Below, in pieces: positions 12,701-25,500 of a stretch of 64,000 nucleotides of DNA; the stretch's first letter is position 1; every line of letters starts with the position of its first letter. The DNA is taken from NCBI RefSeq assembly GCF_000150275.1, contig NW_002060954.1, positions 1,144,074 through 1,208,073 on the forward strand, read 5' to 3'. Made by a program: the position numbers and the translations under genes. The notes beneath the pieces are model-generated. The model had not been told where the DNA came from, made no database searches, and saw nothing but the letters and a program-made list of their open reading frames with translations. Source of the stretch: Trichoplax adhaerens. Taxonomy: Eukaryota > Placozoa > Uniplacotomia > Trichoplacea > Trichoplacidae.

Positions 12701-13651
12701 TTGCAATATTTCGTACATAGTATGCGTTTTATAATTTCGACAACTGTTTAAGATATTGCTGAGGCTTAAAATTTAAAATATTTTCTAATCTAACTTAGCC
12801 AAGCAGAGGTTGTAAAAATTCTTAAGATTAGTGGAGCTCATCTGCATATCGGCGGAGAAGAAATAACTTTTTACCTAAATAAGTAGGTTTCGGCTTAAAT
12901 ATTAAGTGTATACACGAGAATTTAATTGTAATATTGGTTAGAGTTAATAATATTGTCTACTGTATCACCACATTTTAAAATTTATCGGCGTATAAGTTAT
13001 ACATAATGATCTACTCGATCGATATCAGAATTATTTTGTATTTTTATAAAATTTAACTGCAAACAATTGATGGTCCTTTGGAAGAAACTATATTTACTGT
13101 ATTCATTGCATCTATTCTATTGTTTGAATATAGCCTTATCGAAGAGAATAACGTCAAGTCACTAAAATTGTGGGAAGAAGCTGGAGTCGATTTAAACTTG
13201 AAGGGTTCTGATTTTAGAACTCCTTTGCACACAGTATGTCACTTCTTAGATTGATTGGATTAATGCTTGTAATTTGAATCATGCTCGCCAAATTGTATGA
13301 AATTAGACTGACTTCTGATCCTTTTAACATTAATGGAAAACAGTATACTTACTTTTATTATTAAGTCTCATGTGTAGATTTCTAACTGTAGGCTGTATGC
13401 TGTAACCGAATTGAAGTTGTTAAATATTTAATGGAGATAGGAGTGGATCTACAGGTCAGCCTAAAATTAGTATTCAATCACTTCTTTACTATTAAGAATG
13501 TACTTTGGTTCTCGTGATCGCTGGCTTTATTACCATCATTTTTGTCTACTTTCGTTTTAAAAAGGCGAAGGATATCTTTGGTAAAACTGCTATGGATTAC
13601 GCAATAGCATTGAGCCGAACTAACATCATACAAGTTATGAACTATCCTTAA
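9776..13651 (+). CDS. ASPG: Asparaginase / 60 kDa lysophospholipase with C-terminal ankyrin repeats
   Basis: Exons 9776-9887, 10282-10402, 10656-11104, 11308-11420, 11523-11708, 11824-11937, 12024-12224, 12423-12586, 12799-12882, 13134-13233, 13392-13454 and 13565-13651 join in phase to 597 residues (human ASPG has about 573). The enzyme hydrolyses L-asparagine to aspartate and ammonia. Family members are also described with lysophospholipase and acetylhydrolase activity. It has the bacterial type I asparaginase fold, with YTGGTIGM (Thr26 as nucleophile), Tyr39 in GYEP, DSSDM (98-102), HGTDT (Thr130, Asp131) and Lys202 in RVIKDN, so the catalytic set looks complete. The substrate loop LTGAQVP and [11 protein letters not shown] are intact. 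Residues about 433-487 and 541-595 are ankyrin repeats ([31 protein letters not shown]). No signal peptide is seen, so it is probably cytosolic. The start codon sits 17 residues before the conserved strand. An acceptor-like tag just upstream (9771-9774) hints at a 5' UTR intron. Confidence 0.95.
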
Positions 13652-14003
13652 CTATTTACAAGATCAGAACAGCGTAAATGCAGTTATAGCTCGGACCAGT
13701 TAAATGAAGAAAAGGAATGAAATTTGCGGAATAATATACGAGTACAATTAAGCTTTGGTTAAATAAGCTATTACTATTGGATTCTGGCAACAATTTCTAC
13801 TTTTTAATTGATTAAGACTTTATCTTGAAGCCAATATAGGCAGGGTTCACACTGATTTACTATAGGTATAGGAGCGATCTTGTAATCCAGCTAAATATAT
13901 CAGTGTCAAATCTTTATTAATAATGTACATTTGGTGCCTATAAATGTTCACACATTACATCAATCATACAGGTTATCGAAAATTGTTTTGGAGTTGAGTC
14001 TAT
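13652..14003. other. Short intergenic region between convergent 3' ends
   Basis: AT-rich and without open frames. It probably holds the asparaginase 3' UTR and that of the minus-strand exon that ends at 14004. Nothing else was recognised. Confidence 0.5.
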
Positions 14004-14243
14004 TTATTTTGCTTGGGGTTTTTGAGCAATCATTTTAAGATAGTAAAGGATCATTCCTTCAGTACTAAGAGTTGATGTTGTGTTGTGAATGTTATGCACA
14101 TCAAATAAAATCAACGATAAGCCAAAGTCAAGCAGTTCGTGACTTCGTGTACAGTAACGGTAATCTAATAAATTAGACAGAGCATTTGATACTATATTAT
14201 TATCTAGAGACAATTGAACTTGTATTTTGGACTCTTCTAGAGT
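14004..14243 (-). CDS. Unrecognised terminal exon on the minus strand
   Basis: An 80-codon frame runs from an acceptor (gatag, just upstream at 14244) to TAA 14006-14004. The peptide starts TLEESKIQVQLSLDNNI, contains LLDYRYCTRSHELLDFG and ends IAQKPQAK. Alternating hydrophobic and charged residues suggest a soluble helical protein, and the composition is unlike the surrounding random AT-rich frames. No convincing upstream exon was found on the minus strand. If real, its other exons are either very small, lie beyond the pentamer DNA at 14.36-16.2 kb, or are lost. It is not in frame with any start codon that would make a sensible stand-alone gene. The family is unknown. Confidence 0.35.
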   Translation of the reverse strand, partial: TLEESKIQVQLSLDNNIVSNALSNLLDYRYCTRSHELLDFGLSLILFDVHNIHNTTSTLSTEGMILYYLKMIAQKPQAK

Positions 14244-14359
14244 CTATCTTTACTGAAAGGTAATGATTTCCATAAATTTATAGCAGTTACGCTTCAGAAT
14301 AATGAATTATAATTTTACAATGATTGTTTTCATCTGTTAACTATAGATTGTAAATACGT

Positions 14360-16190
14360 ATTGTAATGGCTTACTGTACCGTACAACAAGCGCATTGACT
14401 CGGTGTCTTGGCTGAAAGAACAAATGTACAGTAGTTTGATGCACTATACGTGTACGTACGTATGTACAGTACTGTACAGTACTGTATATTCGATAAAAAT
14501 GATCGATAGTAGCTGCCTACTATACTTCAAAGTAGTCCCAACCCTATTTTACATACGTACAGTATATTATATCGTATATCACAAACCAACCTTTTCATTT
14601 TTACTCAACAAAATACTGTATGTATGCTTATAAGGTCTCTCATTTTGATCGTTGCGGTGAATCTGCGATGTACTATATATAATGTGGTAGTATGCAACTT
14701 CAATTCCTTCACTAAAGCTAAGTTAAAAATCGAAAAGTCCCTGCTAAAGCCTACAGTACGTACGTATTTTGAATTCCAGTGGGGAATAGCGTGTCGTTAG
14801 TATCAATTATTACTAGAATAGCGCTCCTAGGTTCGATATTAAAGTTCTAAAAATTTTTGAAATTTCTATATGGTATCGGGTTTAAATAATAGTCATTATT
14901 GTGCCATATGTTGTGTTGTACAATATCCAAGAAAGAAAAACCATTCCGTCTGTGTACTGTATGGTTCTGCTTAATAAGCTCTATTATTATACTGTACAGT
15001 ATTTACAATACTATATACTGTACGTACAGTAGAGCTTGATGTTTCGTGACGCGTCATCAGCGTACTGTACCATGTCTATGAATGGGGTCATCTGATTCCG
15101 ATGCTATACACTGCAAGTGTAGAGTATGTACAGTACTGTACTGTACAGTGTACAGTGTACAGTGCTCCATTTATTTATTTATTTATTTACTGTATTTATT
15201 TACGGCATTTCCCTATTATGCTCTTCCTGTGTACAGTACTGTACTGTACAGTGTACAGTACCGTACTGAAAGTAAAAGTCGCTTAAAACGTTACTGAGAA
15301 TGGCAGTGTACTTTTGTGTAAACTGCCATATTTCAAACTATTATTTTGCGGAAACCCCAGATCTGCCTGAAATTTGAGAACAACAGTACGCTACTAAGTG
15401 ACAGGTTAGAGAAATGTCAGTGTATTTCTAGTGAAAGGAAAGATGCAAGTGAAAATTGGAACAAAATCCAGTTAATTAAATGATAGGTTAGTACAATTGA
15501 AGAAAGAAGTGAAACTAACAAAGGGTAAGCTATTGTGTATAATTTAAAATGTAGTACAGTACATAGTGTACTGTACTCTAGTTTGATTTGAAACAATTCA
15601 CTAGTTTCGCTATTGCATACTAGTCTAAAGTCGAAGCGATTCATGAATTGAATACTTCTCATCGGTGCGTATTTCAACAAGACTAGTGCAAACTCCCGTC
15701 GCTTTGCTGACGGTTTATTTAGTCATATCACGGGATATGATATAATAGCGATGAAATGTATTTTACAGTACAGTACAGTACAGTATATCGTATTCGGAAA
15801 GCACACAAGCTGTAACTGTAGAACTTGGTTATAGCCTACGGGAGTAAGTACGGTACTGTTGACTACTAAATAGTCGAAGCTGCGGGGGTATTGAGTATCC
15901 TAGTAGTCCAAGTCGAGAATACTCAGAGTACAGTACTACAGTGGTAGGGTACTGTATGTGCCGTCTACAGTACAGTATACTGTACACTGTACAGTACAGT
16001 ACTGTACATCTTTCGCTTTTATTTTGTGTACAGTAGAGAAAGAAAGAACGTTTAGTGTGCAATACAGTACTGTACAGCTCTGTTAAATCAATTATTGTAA
16101 GCTACTGTAGTGTACTGTAGCGTGTACTGTTTCCTACTGTAGAGAACTCTCCAGCCTTGGTGGAAGTGCTGTACTGTGTACAGTACGCAC
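14360..16190. repeat. Second AGTAC/GTACT pentamer domain, intergenic part
   Basis: Blocks at about 14375-14490, 14990-15030, 15125-15165, 15228-15268, 15552-15580, 15760-15785 and 15910-16190 are the same pentamer in both orientations. A 16-base perfect palindrome, GTACAGTATACTGTAC, sits at 15970-15985. The open frames here (for example around 15082-15297 on the plus strand and 15829-16062 on the minus strand) translate the repeat and are not genes. Confidence 0.85.
15169..15202. repeat. (TTTA)n microsatellite
   Basis: Tetranucleotide TTTA copies, interrupted once by an ACTG, embedded between two pentamer blocks. Confidence 0.85.
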
Positions 16191-16522
16191 AGTCAACTGA
16201 TAACTAGGCAAGACTGGGTATTTGATCATCAGAAGAAAGTGAAACTCATTAACCACACCGGTCTTTAGACGAATTAGTATGCGGCAGACTTTACAATAGA
16301 GTAGTCGCTACACTATAGGTACATCCAATAACCATTGAACTAATGCAGCTAACGGACAGATTCATGAATCATTTTTCGAACAAGTAGTATTGGAACTGTC
16401 TACTAAACGCAGTACATTCAAAAAACTATAAGAAATACGCCGTTGAAGAGAGTAAAAGTATATCGTTTAAAATCGATAGGGAACGCTGGACAGGCTAGCG
16501 TCATTTTTAATCTAAATTAAAA

Positions 16523-19500
16523 ATGGCTAACAAGAATGAAGAAGAGTATGGGCTTACAACAGTATTGTTCCATTTTGGCTTTATCCGTCAAAAGAAAGTA
16601 TTGGATGGAATCCAATACGTTAAATTACTGGACATGGCTTGTGAATTATTAAATGAAAAGGTGAGATTTTAGACACAAATATATCCATGCTTATGATAGC
16701 ATCAGTATCCTCTATAAACATATACCAGCGTATACCGTACAGTACTGTACAGCACTTGTGTAGATGTGCAGGCTAGAAACTGCTGAAAATGGACCATGAT
16801 GAGATATCGATTTCACTGACAGGATATCATTGAACTTAACTTAAAGTAATTAACTTTTAGTACATCACAGTAAGGAATTGAATCATGACTGAGCTGATCT
16901 CAATAGCAATCGTATAGTATCCAAAAAATTGCATTATGCCGTACTAGTTAGAAGTTATACAGCACGTAAAGAGCAGTCTTTGTACTCGTACGTATGTGCT
17001 ATCATGATGCTATATCCGCTGAGCACTGTAAAGAAAGATTTAAAGTTTAGGTTGAAGTATGGAGAAACAACAGCTTGGGTTAAAATGAAATTCGAAGATA
17101 TTGCTTGTAACTCTAAATGCCTGAACTTGGAAGATGCTATACGTATTTAGTATGTGTGCGATAGTTTATTGTAAATAGATATCACTCCATAACAGAGAAA
17201 AAATGAAGACCTACTCTACTGTAATGTTAACCATTCTCTTTTCTTAATCTGCTAGGCCGAAGTTTAGTTTACAAAATATTTTAATTTATGGTTGCAGTAT
17301 TGTATTGGGAACTACTTGAAACTGTTGATAACTAATCCCTAACTAGAGTCTATCGACTGGATGTACGGTTCAGTAATGTGAGCAGTAGTCCTAGGAAATC
17401 CACATCGTGCCATACACTCAGGGTGAAAGTCATAGCTGAAATTCGGCGTACCCCCAAGCGACATACACTACGTAAAACAGTACTCGTTTGCAACTCCGTT
17501 ATAATAATACTGCACTGGAGTTGATTGTGCCGTGAAAGTGGCCCATGACTGTACTATATCAAAAATAAATAAATAATAAAGCGCTACAGCAATAGCAGTA
17601 CTATCGTGCTAGCGATATATTACATATGATCCGCCGTAGGACCTAAAGTTTTAGGAACTTTGTGTGTTAGATCAAGAATCGAATGGATCCTTTGTGCTGT
17701 ACTGTATTTTGGGCAAAGTTCGGTTCGTCGTCTATGCGTACTTTGAACTTCAGCTCCTTTCGTAAACCTCAAGATAACTGATAACTCTGAAATACAGATA
17801 TCATACAGTACTGTACACGTAATACCATGGTAATACCCATTGTTAATTTAAAAGATATTTCAGGCATTTATTTACAGTTAACTTCGTATGGATAAAAGAA
17901 AAAATTCTAGTTAACTCGAGTTCACACATACTGGAAATATAGTTTGACGTCAAATACTTTAATGTCTAAGTACAGTCTCGTTATGTGTGTGAAATTCTCT
18001 GATTGTAGTCCTACCGTAGTGGCTAAATTCACCCTTTTGCCTGCATCAAAAGGGAGAAAATTTTTGTAAGAATTTTTTATTATTATTATTATTATTATTA
18101 GTTTATTGTAATGTACCTTACTGTACACTACAGTCGTACAGTAAGGTATGGTTTAAACGACAATACCGTACAGTACTGTACTGTCAGAGTATGGGCCACG
18201 ATCGATATTTTACAGTCAAGTTTAAAAAAAGACTTTTTTTGCTCTTGTACAGTACAGTACAGTACCAGATCGGGAACTTCTGCTACACTAGTACAGTACA
18301 ACTGTGCATTGTGCAATACAGTACTACCGCTGCAGTCCAAAAAAGTTCAGAAATAATAATCAATTAATTATTAATACTACTGTACTGGACTAGCTACTAA
18401 ACTTTGTAAAATCCTTTTCTAATATAAGATGTACGAAACACCAGATACAAGTAAAACATGAAGGGGGGAAAACGCTGAAGCATACTGCACATTCGTTTTT
18501 TTCGAGCATCGCTTTTATTTCTGATAGTTGAATCCAGTACAAATGATTGTTCCCTTGGGCCTTCATTATAGATAGCATGCACTGTAGCACTTTGCTGTAC
18601 GCAATACCATACTGTACAGTGTACTAGTACAGTATTTCCTGGACGTTGACTTCGTTCAAGGAAAGAATGACGAACAAGAACGTTGAATAAAATATAATTT
18701 TGGCGATAGTTCGTAAATCATTGAAAGGAGGCAATAATTTACGATGACTAGTCTAACGATAAATTGAATGCTCAGTAGCTAGAATGAATGATATTTTCTA
18801 TTCAATCTTTGTGATAACAGTTCAGTCGACGGTATCACGTAAGTACGCACTTTACTAATTTTTCTGATTTGTAAGATGTACTGTACGAGAGAGAAGAACA
18901 GTAATCAGTACTGTACTGTATGTAAGGAGTCGATAGTATCATTATGCCCTTTTAAAAGTATGAATTTCTATGACATTCAGTGCCGAAATACCACATAGTA
19001 TACAACATTGTAGCCTAAAACAGAAGAACAAGAGTAGCTTCCATGGCTATTTGTACTGTCGTACCGTTAGTCCGTTATTCAGGCCTTTTCAGCCGGAGAA
19101 AAACTGAGGATCTCTTTGACATCAATAGCTAGTTTATGAATGCACTGTGCATTGTGAGTACTTTACAGTTTGTACACTACTTCATACATTACTGCGTGTA
19201 CTTTCTTATTCAGCACTTGATTTTAACTCCATGTTCGAACATTCAGCTTAAATCCTTATATTTATCCTATTTTGGGTTACACTTTACTCTAGCATACTGT
19301 AATATTAACTGCTACTTTAAAATAAGTAAACAAAAATAATCCGAAAAATGTACATTTTGCTCCAAGTGTAATAATGGCACTTCAAAAAAGGTGTATTCGA
19401 GTGGAACATATACTTGACGGCAATCTAATAACACTGATATAATAATCCGGAAGATGTAAAGAAATCCCTCACACTACGATGCCTTGTTGTTAGTTTACTG

Positions 19501-22500
19501 AATAATCATTACTACGTATAACTTTTACTATGGATGTTTTTATCTATAAAATGGACTATTGTTTATTACAGTTAGTGATAGATAATTTTACTTTAGCATC
19601 TGAACGAACAAACAGATGCTATACAATTTTATGCGCCTCCCGGAATTTCATGCACGCACATCGGCCCTCTACTCTTCTGCTGTAATATATTGATTTCTCT
19701 GCTTCTCTTTGTATTGAAATATTTATAATTCACTTGGAGAAACATAAATTACAATACAATGTACAAATATATAAATCTTGATAATATAATTCAATGCGAT
19801 AATTAGAATTTCCCCGGGTATGTTATAATAATTCTATTCACTGGATTGACGAAAAATCCGACTAACTGCAATTATAAACCGAATTAAATCTATTACTATA
19901 AAATCCTAAAGTGTAGGGTACTTGGGATACACAAGATATACCGCTGACAATGGTTCATAATTTGATCTACCCAATACACCAGTTTATATACTGTAGTACT
20001 CAAAGGGCAATATCAGAACAAATTTCTTATCCATAATAAGGTTTGCTATATACTGTATTACTGGTGCACCGGCGGGTGATCTCAACATAACAATCATATT
20101 ACATAAGCAGACGTTTTCAACTTAGCAGAAGTTAGCACGTGCTCGCAATCCGATACTAAATAAGAATTAACCTTAATAAGAACGTATTGCACTAGCGCAG
20201 CACCACGTTGTTTACCATAATTGATACAAGTTCCAAGTTTGATTTAAATTTCGCTAATTTTATAATATGAATATCTTTGTATAATTGGAAATGCGAAAAT
20301 TTTTATTTACAGTGCTTCTATCTCAGATTAGTTAAAATAGATTAAATGTAAATTATTGTGTTAATATTCTAAACTAAAATAAACAAATTCTCGGCATAGT
20401 ACAGCTTTAGGCATTGCCCGACAAGCTTTGTTAACGTAGAATTAACTCATAACATAGCATAAGGGTATAAGGTAGGCTATCTGCACTAGGAAAGATAGAC
20501 ACTAAACAAGATTAAAAGTAACATAGTAAGCAATAATCGACCGAAGGCAGATCATTCATTAATCAAGTATTTGAGCATCATCATCCGTTTGTTCATAAAG
20601 CATTATATAAAATGTATTAATTGGCCAATCGCTGATGGCTGGCCGCACGAACTAATGCCGTCTGAGCGAGTCGTAGACTTTTAGTAATGATGCATTTACT
20701 AGCATTATCAAATCACCCGACTCACTATCAGTTACGGTAATCCTTATACACAGGAAGCATAGCGCCATAAATTGGGAATAAAATTAATCTAGTAAAACAT
20801 TGATTACTGTTAATTTGAGTAGCAAAATATTTGAACGAATGAGCCTCCTCATATAGAAGTTTAAATGATTAATTATTCTATTACATATACTACATCTAAA
20901 TATGTAAGCGGTAGATACGATGAACTGCACAAGTATGGTCCACTTCAGGCACAATATAATTTTATACGAAAGGTATTGCTTGTGTAGGAATGACTAGTAT
21001 GAAATCAACTTTCTTTTGTAACTGTTACAAAATTTACGGCTGGGCAATAATTGTAGCTTGGTTATCAGTTGCGTAAATCGCTATTTATGAGCACCAAGGT
21101 TAGCTTTATTTACTTGTTTATTATGTGGACTATCTGTCCTAGCTTTCTTGTTGCATAACCAGCTTTATGAGACGTATTAAATCAAAAATTCGCTTTTATG
21201 TGACAATAATGTACCTTTCATATCTATAAATCGGTTTTAATGTACTGTAAGCGAACTTAAAAATAGCGAAAGATTTTCTAGCATCGTCTTTATACAAATT
21301 TCGCTATTATCGTTCTCGGCGATTAATTTGAATAACTTACCCCTAATTATGAATTATAATTAACATGCATGAATACGCAAATTACGATCGTTTGCGTTAA
21401 TAAAAATTAAATTCATGGCCCGTTATATAGTTTAATTTAGTATTTTACATGGTAGATTGATTTTATTTAACAAAATATGCATCTGCAACTTACAAGGTAC
21501 CGTATGATGCAACTGGCACAAAAGGTACCTAAATAAGTCATACTATTCATTCTTCAGGCATCAGATCGTTAACAATTTAATCTTCATACTGTCATACGCG
21601 CTATAACTTACTGTTGGAAGAATATTCTGACGAGCTCCTTACACGTTCTATAATAATTTCGGACTGTGTCTAATATCTAATTATCTCAATTAACACGACC
21701 AACGATATTTGTTTTTATGCACGTTTTTGCATGCATACAATTTCATGCATGAAGTACAACTGATCTACTGTAATGCCTTCTTCATAGTAACGGATTAAAC
21801 ATATGTTATATAGCAGATATTGCTAAATTACGTAGAGCTATTGGGATAATGCCTGTAAAATAAGCAACTGCATGATCACTCGTGCATAATTAGGTCTATA
21901 GTTGATAAATTTGATTTTAATTTTAGCCTTATTAGAAAGTGAATATAAGTTACTATATCATCATACGATGAGGGTGGGGCGTAAGATTTTCTTAAAGTAG
22001 GATGAATAATTTTACAAATCATCAATAGTTAATACATCATAGACGAAAAATTTAAGCTACATTTTAAAATTTTTATGTAGTGAATGTTGATTTTGATATT
22101 AATTTCTCGTATAACTTTTTAGTTCTCCAATCATGGTTATTTAACTCTACGAAAAAATGTCCAGCTGTTCCTTCATGATCAAAATTTTTCTAACCGGCTA
22201 CGACTGCTATCAAGCGAGTCACAAATGCACCTTATTAAAGATCAGTCCGTAATAGAAATTATTCTTGATGGTAATTGGAGATTATCGTTTTGAATCTATG
22301 ATACTGATTCGTACTTTTGTACTGATGAACGATTAACCAGGTGTTCAATAACTAATGAGTAACTTTTATCATAAATTAATACCAAATAGCTTTCTGTCCT
22401 ATGGATGAAGTACAGTTTATTGTGCGCCCACATTCATTACGAGTCCATTCCTATCGGTCACCAACTTTTTGCGACTTTTGTGGACAGCTCCTTTTTGGTA

Positions 22501-25500
22501 TAATTCGTCAGGGCTTAAAGTGTGAAGGTGGATAAATATTCTCTAGAATTAATGAACGAATAGACTTTTTTTTACTGTAATCGTTGAGCTTACTTGGTGA
22601 ATTTAATTTTGTATAAGTTAAAAATTTTTACTGAAAGCTATCCTACATATTCATTACGAAAGTTTTTTTGGGTTTAGGTTGTAATTGTAATTTTCATAAG
22701 AGATGTGCTTTTAAGATACCAAACAATTGTACGCCACCTTTGGAAAGTCTGGAGATTATGGCAAATGAGAATAGTACCATTAGTATGGTGTCTTCAAATT
22801 CTCCAATTACTAAACGTAGTGGTCCTAGTGATAACTGGTGGGGTAGCGGTCGACCAGCATGGATTGATGTCGCTCTTCATAAACGTGTCCAAGTACCTCA
22901 TACGTTTACTCTGCATACCTTTAAAAAGCCGACCATTTGCCAACTCTGCTCAAAATTGGTTCGTGAAATATATTTACATTTCATTTAACTGCTTTTATTT
23001 ATGTAGTAAGGTAATTCCTTATATTATTAATGTTGATGACTGTTAATTTCACATGAAAGCTACTGGGGATATGCCGCCAAGGATATCGTTGTAAAGGTAA
23101 ATTATTAGAAATTGGATTAGGCGAGAGTGAATATTTAATAATATGCGTAATATAGTTATGATATATAGAATATCAATTGTTCCATTTTATTTTTCATGTC
23201 TGATCTGATAGATTGCAAATTTAGCGTGCATAAAAGATGTATGAAATATGCTGCCAAGAACTGTACCAGTGAGGTCTTATACAGTAAGGCTACCATTGTT
23301 CTTTACGTACCTATTACTATATTATAATAAAGATCTAGTTGCAAGTTAAAATTGATCAATTGATGATAGATGATAAAGGAGCGCAAGACAGTGATAATCA
23401 AGATAGCGACAATGACGATGACTGTTCAAGTCAAGGTAACAGATCGTAATTAATATAAGAGCAAAAGTTGCGGATAGTTTAAAGTATCAATGGGAATTAC
23501 GACTTTAAAGCTATTAACTACCTCTTTCATACTGGCATAGATCGATTTTTATGACAGAAGTTAAAGACTATCAGCCTACCTTAATTTTGATACATAATTT
23601 AGGTTAAATACCGTAATCTTATTCATTTTTTAGATCCACTATGTCCAGTTAATCAACGTTCGGTCAATCAGTATGGTACTATTCCAGAAATCAACCAAAT
23701 AACGATTTCGGATTTACCGGATAGTAATCATTCACTTGATACACTGGACACAAATGATGAAAAAAATTCAGGTAGTGTTCTACTGCTGACATTAATCTAT
23801 TTTTTTTATCGTGTCTGCGGTCTTATTTGAAATTTTGATGTATATCATTTAAACGGAAGAGTTATAAGGCTATTTCCAGTGTTTGCGTACCGTAAGTTCC
23901 GGTATTAATAGGTCTATTCTTTCGGCTTTTAATTACTTAGCAGATGAAACAAATGGACACTCGGAGTTGACACCAAATGGAAGTTGTATCCCATTACAAC
24001 GTTTGATACAAACTCAAATACCGTTGAAAAAACCATCTAAAGAATTATACTCTAATTGGATAATTCATTATACCGACGCAGATCAAGAGGTTAAACGAAA
24101 ACTTAGGATATAATATATCTGTATAGTGCATCATTATTAATAGTATTATCTTTATATTTAATGCACTTACACGCACTTTTTATTCCAAATTAAGAAAGTA
24201 TTTTTTGTTGTCATTTGTAATTAAAATAATTAATTTGAGATTGTTTAAATTCATATCACTAATAAGTATGCCTTTTCTATTTCCTTTTGTATCGAGCATA
24301 TTAATTTATAGGGTTTTATTACTTTTGATGATAATTTCTAGCGTAAATGCTATTTTTGGGTTTTGGATACAAAAAATTTATCCATGTTCCTAACAGAAGA
24401 TAGCGAAGAGCCATGCTGTGTATGTAGAATAAAAATTCAGTATATCTTCTTTTTAATGATCACACCGTTTATAATATCTCTCAATTATTGATTAAACGCA
24501 TATTTTAACAATAAATTAACTAATTTTTTAACTTTGCATAGATTATACAATTATCAGAAATTCTGAACCTTGCAACATCGTATGGCAGTAATAATTCAAT
24601 TTCCAACGTCGTTACGCCTTCGTATTATTTTCTATTCGTTACGGCAAAATTGACGTATTTTGTTGGAGCTCCTTCCGATGAAGTATTATTCGAAAATGGT
24701 GTGGGAGAGGAGTTGGCAAAATTCTGGGAGAAGGCAATTTCAGAGGCGCTACAACCAAATAGTATTATTAGTGATAGTTCGCTAGGTTTGTACGATATAT
24801 TTCTATTTGTAATGATACTACTTGTTCTCCAATATCAACAAATTATTAAGGGAAAAGTAATAATAAAGTCGTATGCTTGTATTAGATGGCTGTAGCCGTA
24901 CAAATACACCTGGACCTAAAGGATACAAATTGGAGGTAAAGCATGGTTATAGTTGATACGAATTAATTTACGGGGGGTATCGACTTTTTATGATCTCCAA
25001 TTTTAGGACATCACCAGTAAATATCAGATTGATCAAAATGAGATCTTAGGAGCAGGACAATTTGGAATAGTCTATGGAGGTAAAGTAATGTTAAACGCGA
25101 TGCCTTAATAGTATTTGTATACAAATTTATCAACTGCACTTGTAAATATTAAAGTATTACGGTTAACAATAAGATATATTCATCTATTCTACAGTATTGT
25201 TTCAGAAATCTTTTATTGAATATGTAGGTGCTCTTCGTTGCAATGGACGAGCAATTGCAATAAAAGTTGTCGACAAGTCGTTATTTTCATCTACACAAGA
25301 AAGACGTTTAAAGAATGAAGTTGACATTTTACAGGTTATTTAGAATCTCATTCTGGTGATTTACTATAGCGGCATTTGTCCAGTGATAAACTGCAATCCT
25401 AGCAAAAAAACGTTTATAGTAAGTTACATATTTCAGGAAGAACTTACTTATTATGCAACAATATTGCTTATATTACAGAGTGTCTCACATCCGGGCGTTG

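Larger units (their letters stand above)
14244..16522. other. Intergenic region with pentamer arrays, upstream of protein kinase D
   Basis: No gene is supported. The region carries the AGTAC/GTACT pentamer in several blocks and a TTTA microsatellite. The last 300 bases before the kinase start codon are free of the repeat and may hold its promoter and 5' UTR. No clear TATA box was seen there. Confidence 0.5.
16735..18935. repeat. AGTAC/GTACT pentamer islands inside the kinase first intron
   Basis: Copies lie at about 16735-16755, 17697-17708, 17800-17820, 18110-18190, 18245-18330, 18375-18390, 18605-18640 and 18875-18925. The repeat then stops. Beyond 19.1 kb only isolated words are found (for example 39028 and 63245). 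The frames at 18111-18356 and 18128-18340 translate the repeat. Confidence 0.8.
16661..22122 (+). other. 5.5 kb first intron of the protein kinase D gene
   Basis: The intron splits the ubiquitin-like domain between LLNEK and the FSNHGYLTL exon. Its first 2.4 kb carries pentamer islands. 19.1-22.1 kb is unique AT-rich DNA in which I see no exon, RNA gene or repeat. The other introns of this gene are mostly 60-600 bases, so this one is the outlier, as expected for a regulatory first intron (inference). Confidence 0.8.

Noticed and set aside
14821-14850. A ggttcga word like the B box of a tRNA gene
   Set aside because: It lacks the rest of the B-box consensus and no cloverleaf could be drawn. 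No tRNA gene was found anywhere in the window.
15082-16062. Open frames of 60-87 codons on both strands
   Set aside because: Most are pentamer translations. The one at 15417-15680 on the minus strand is a Leu/Ser/Phe-rich frame with no partner exons.
23883-23885. An apparent start inside the kinase exon, and the nearer acceptor at about 23880
   Set aside because: The nearer acceptor breaks the phase. The exon extends to 23869, where phase and protein alignment are kept.
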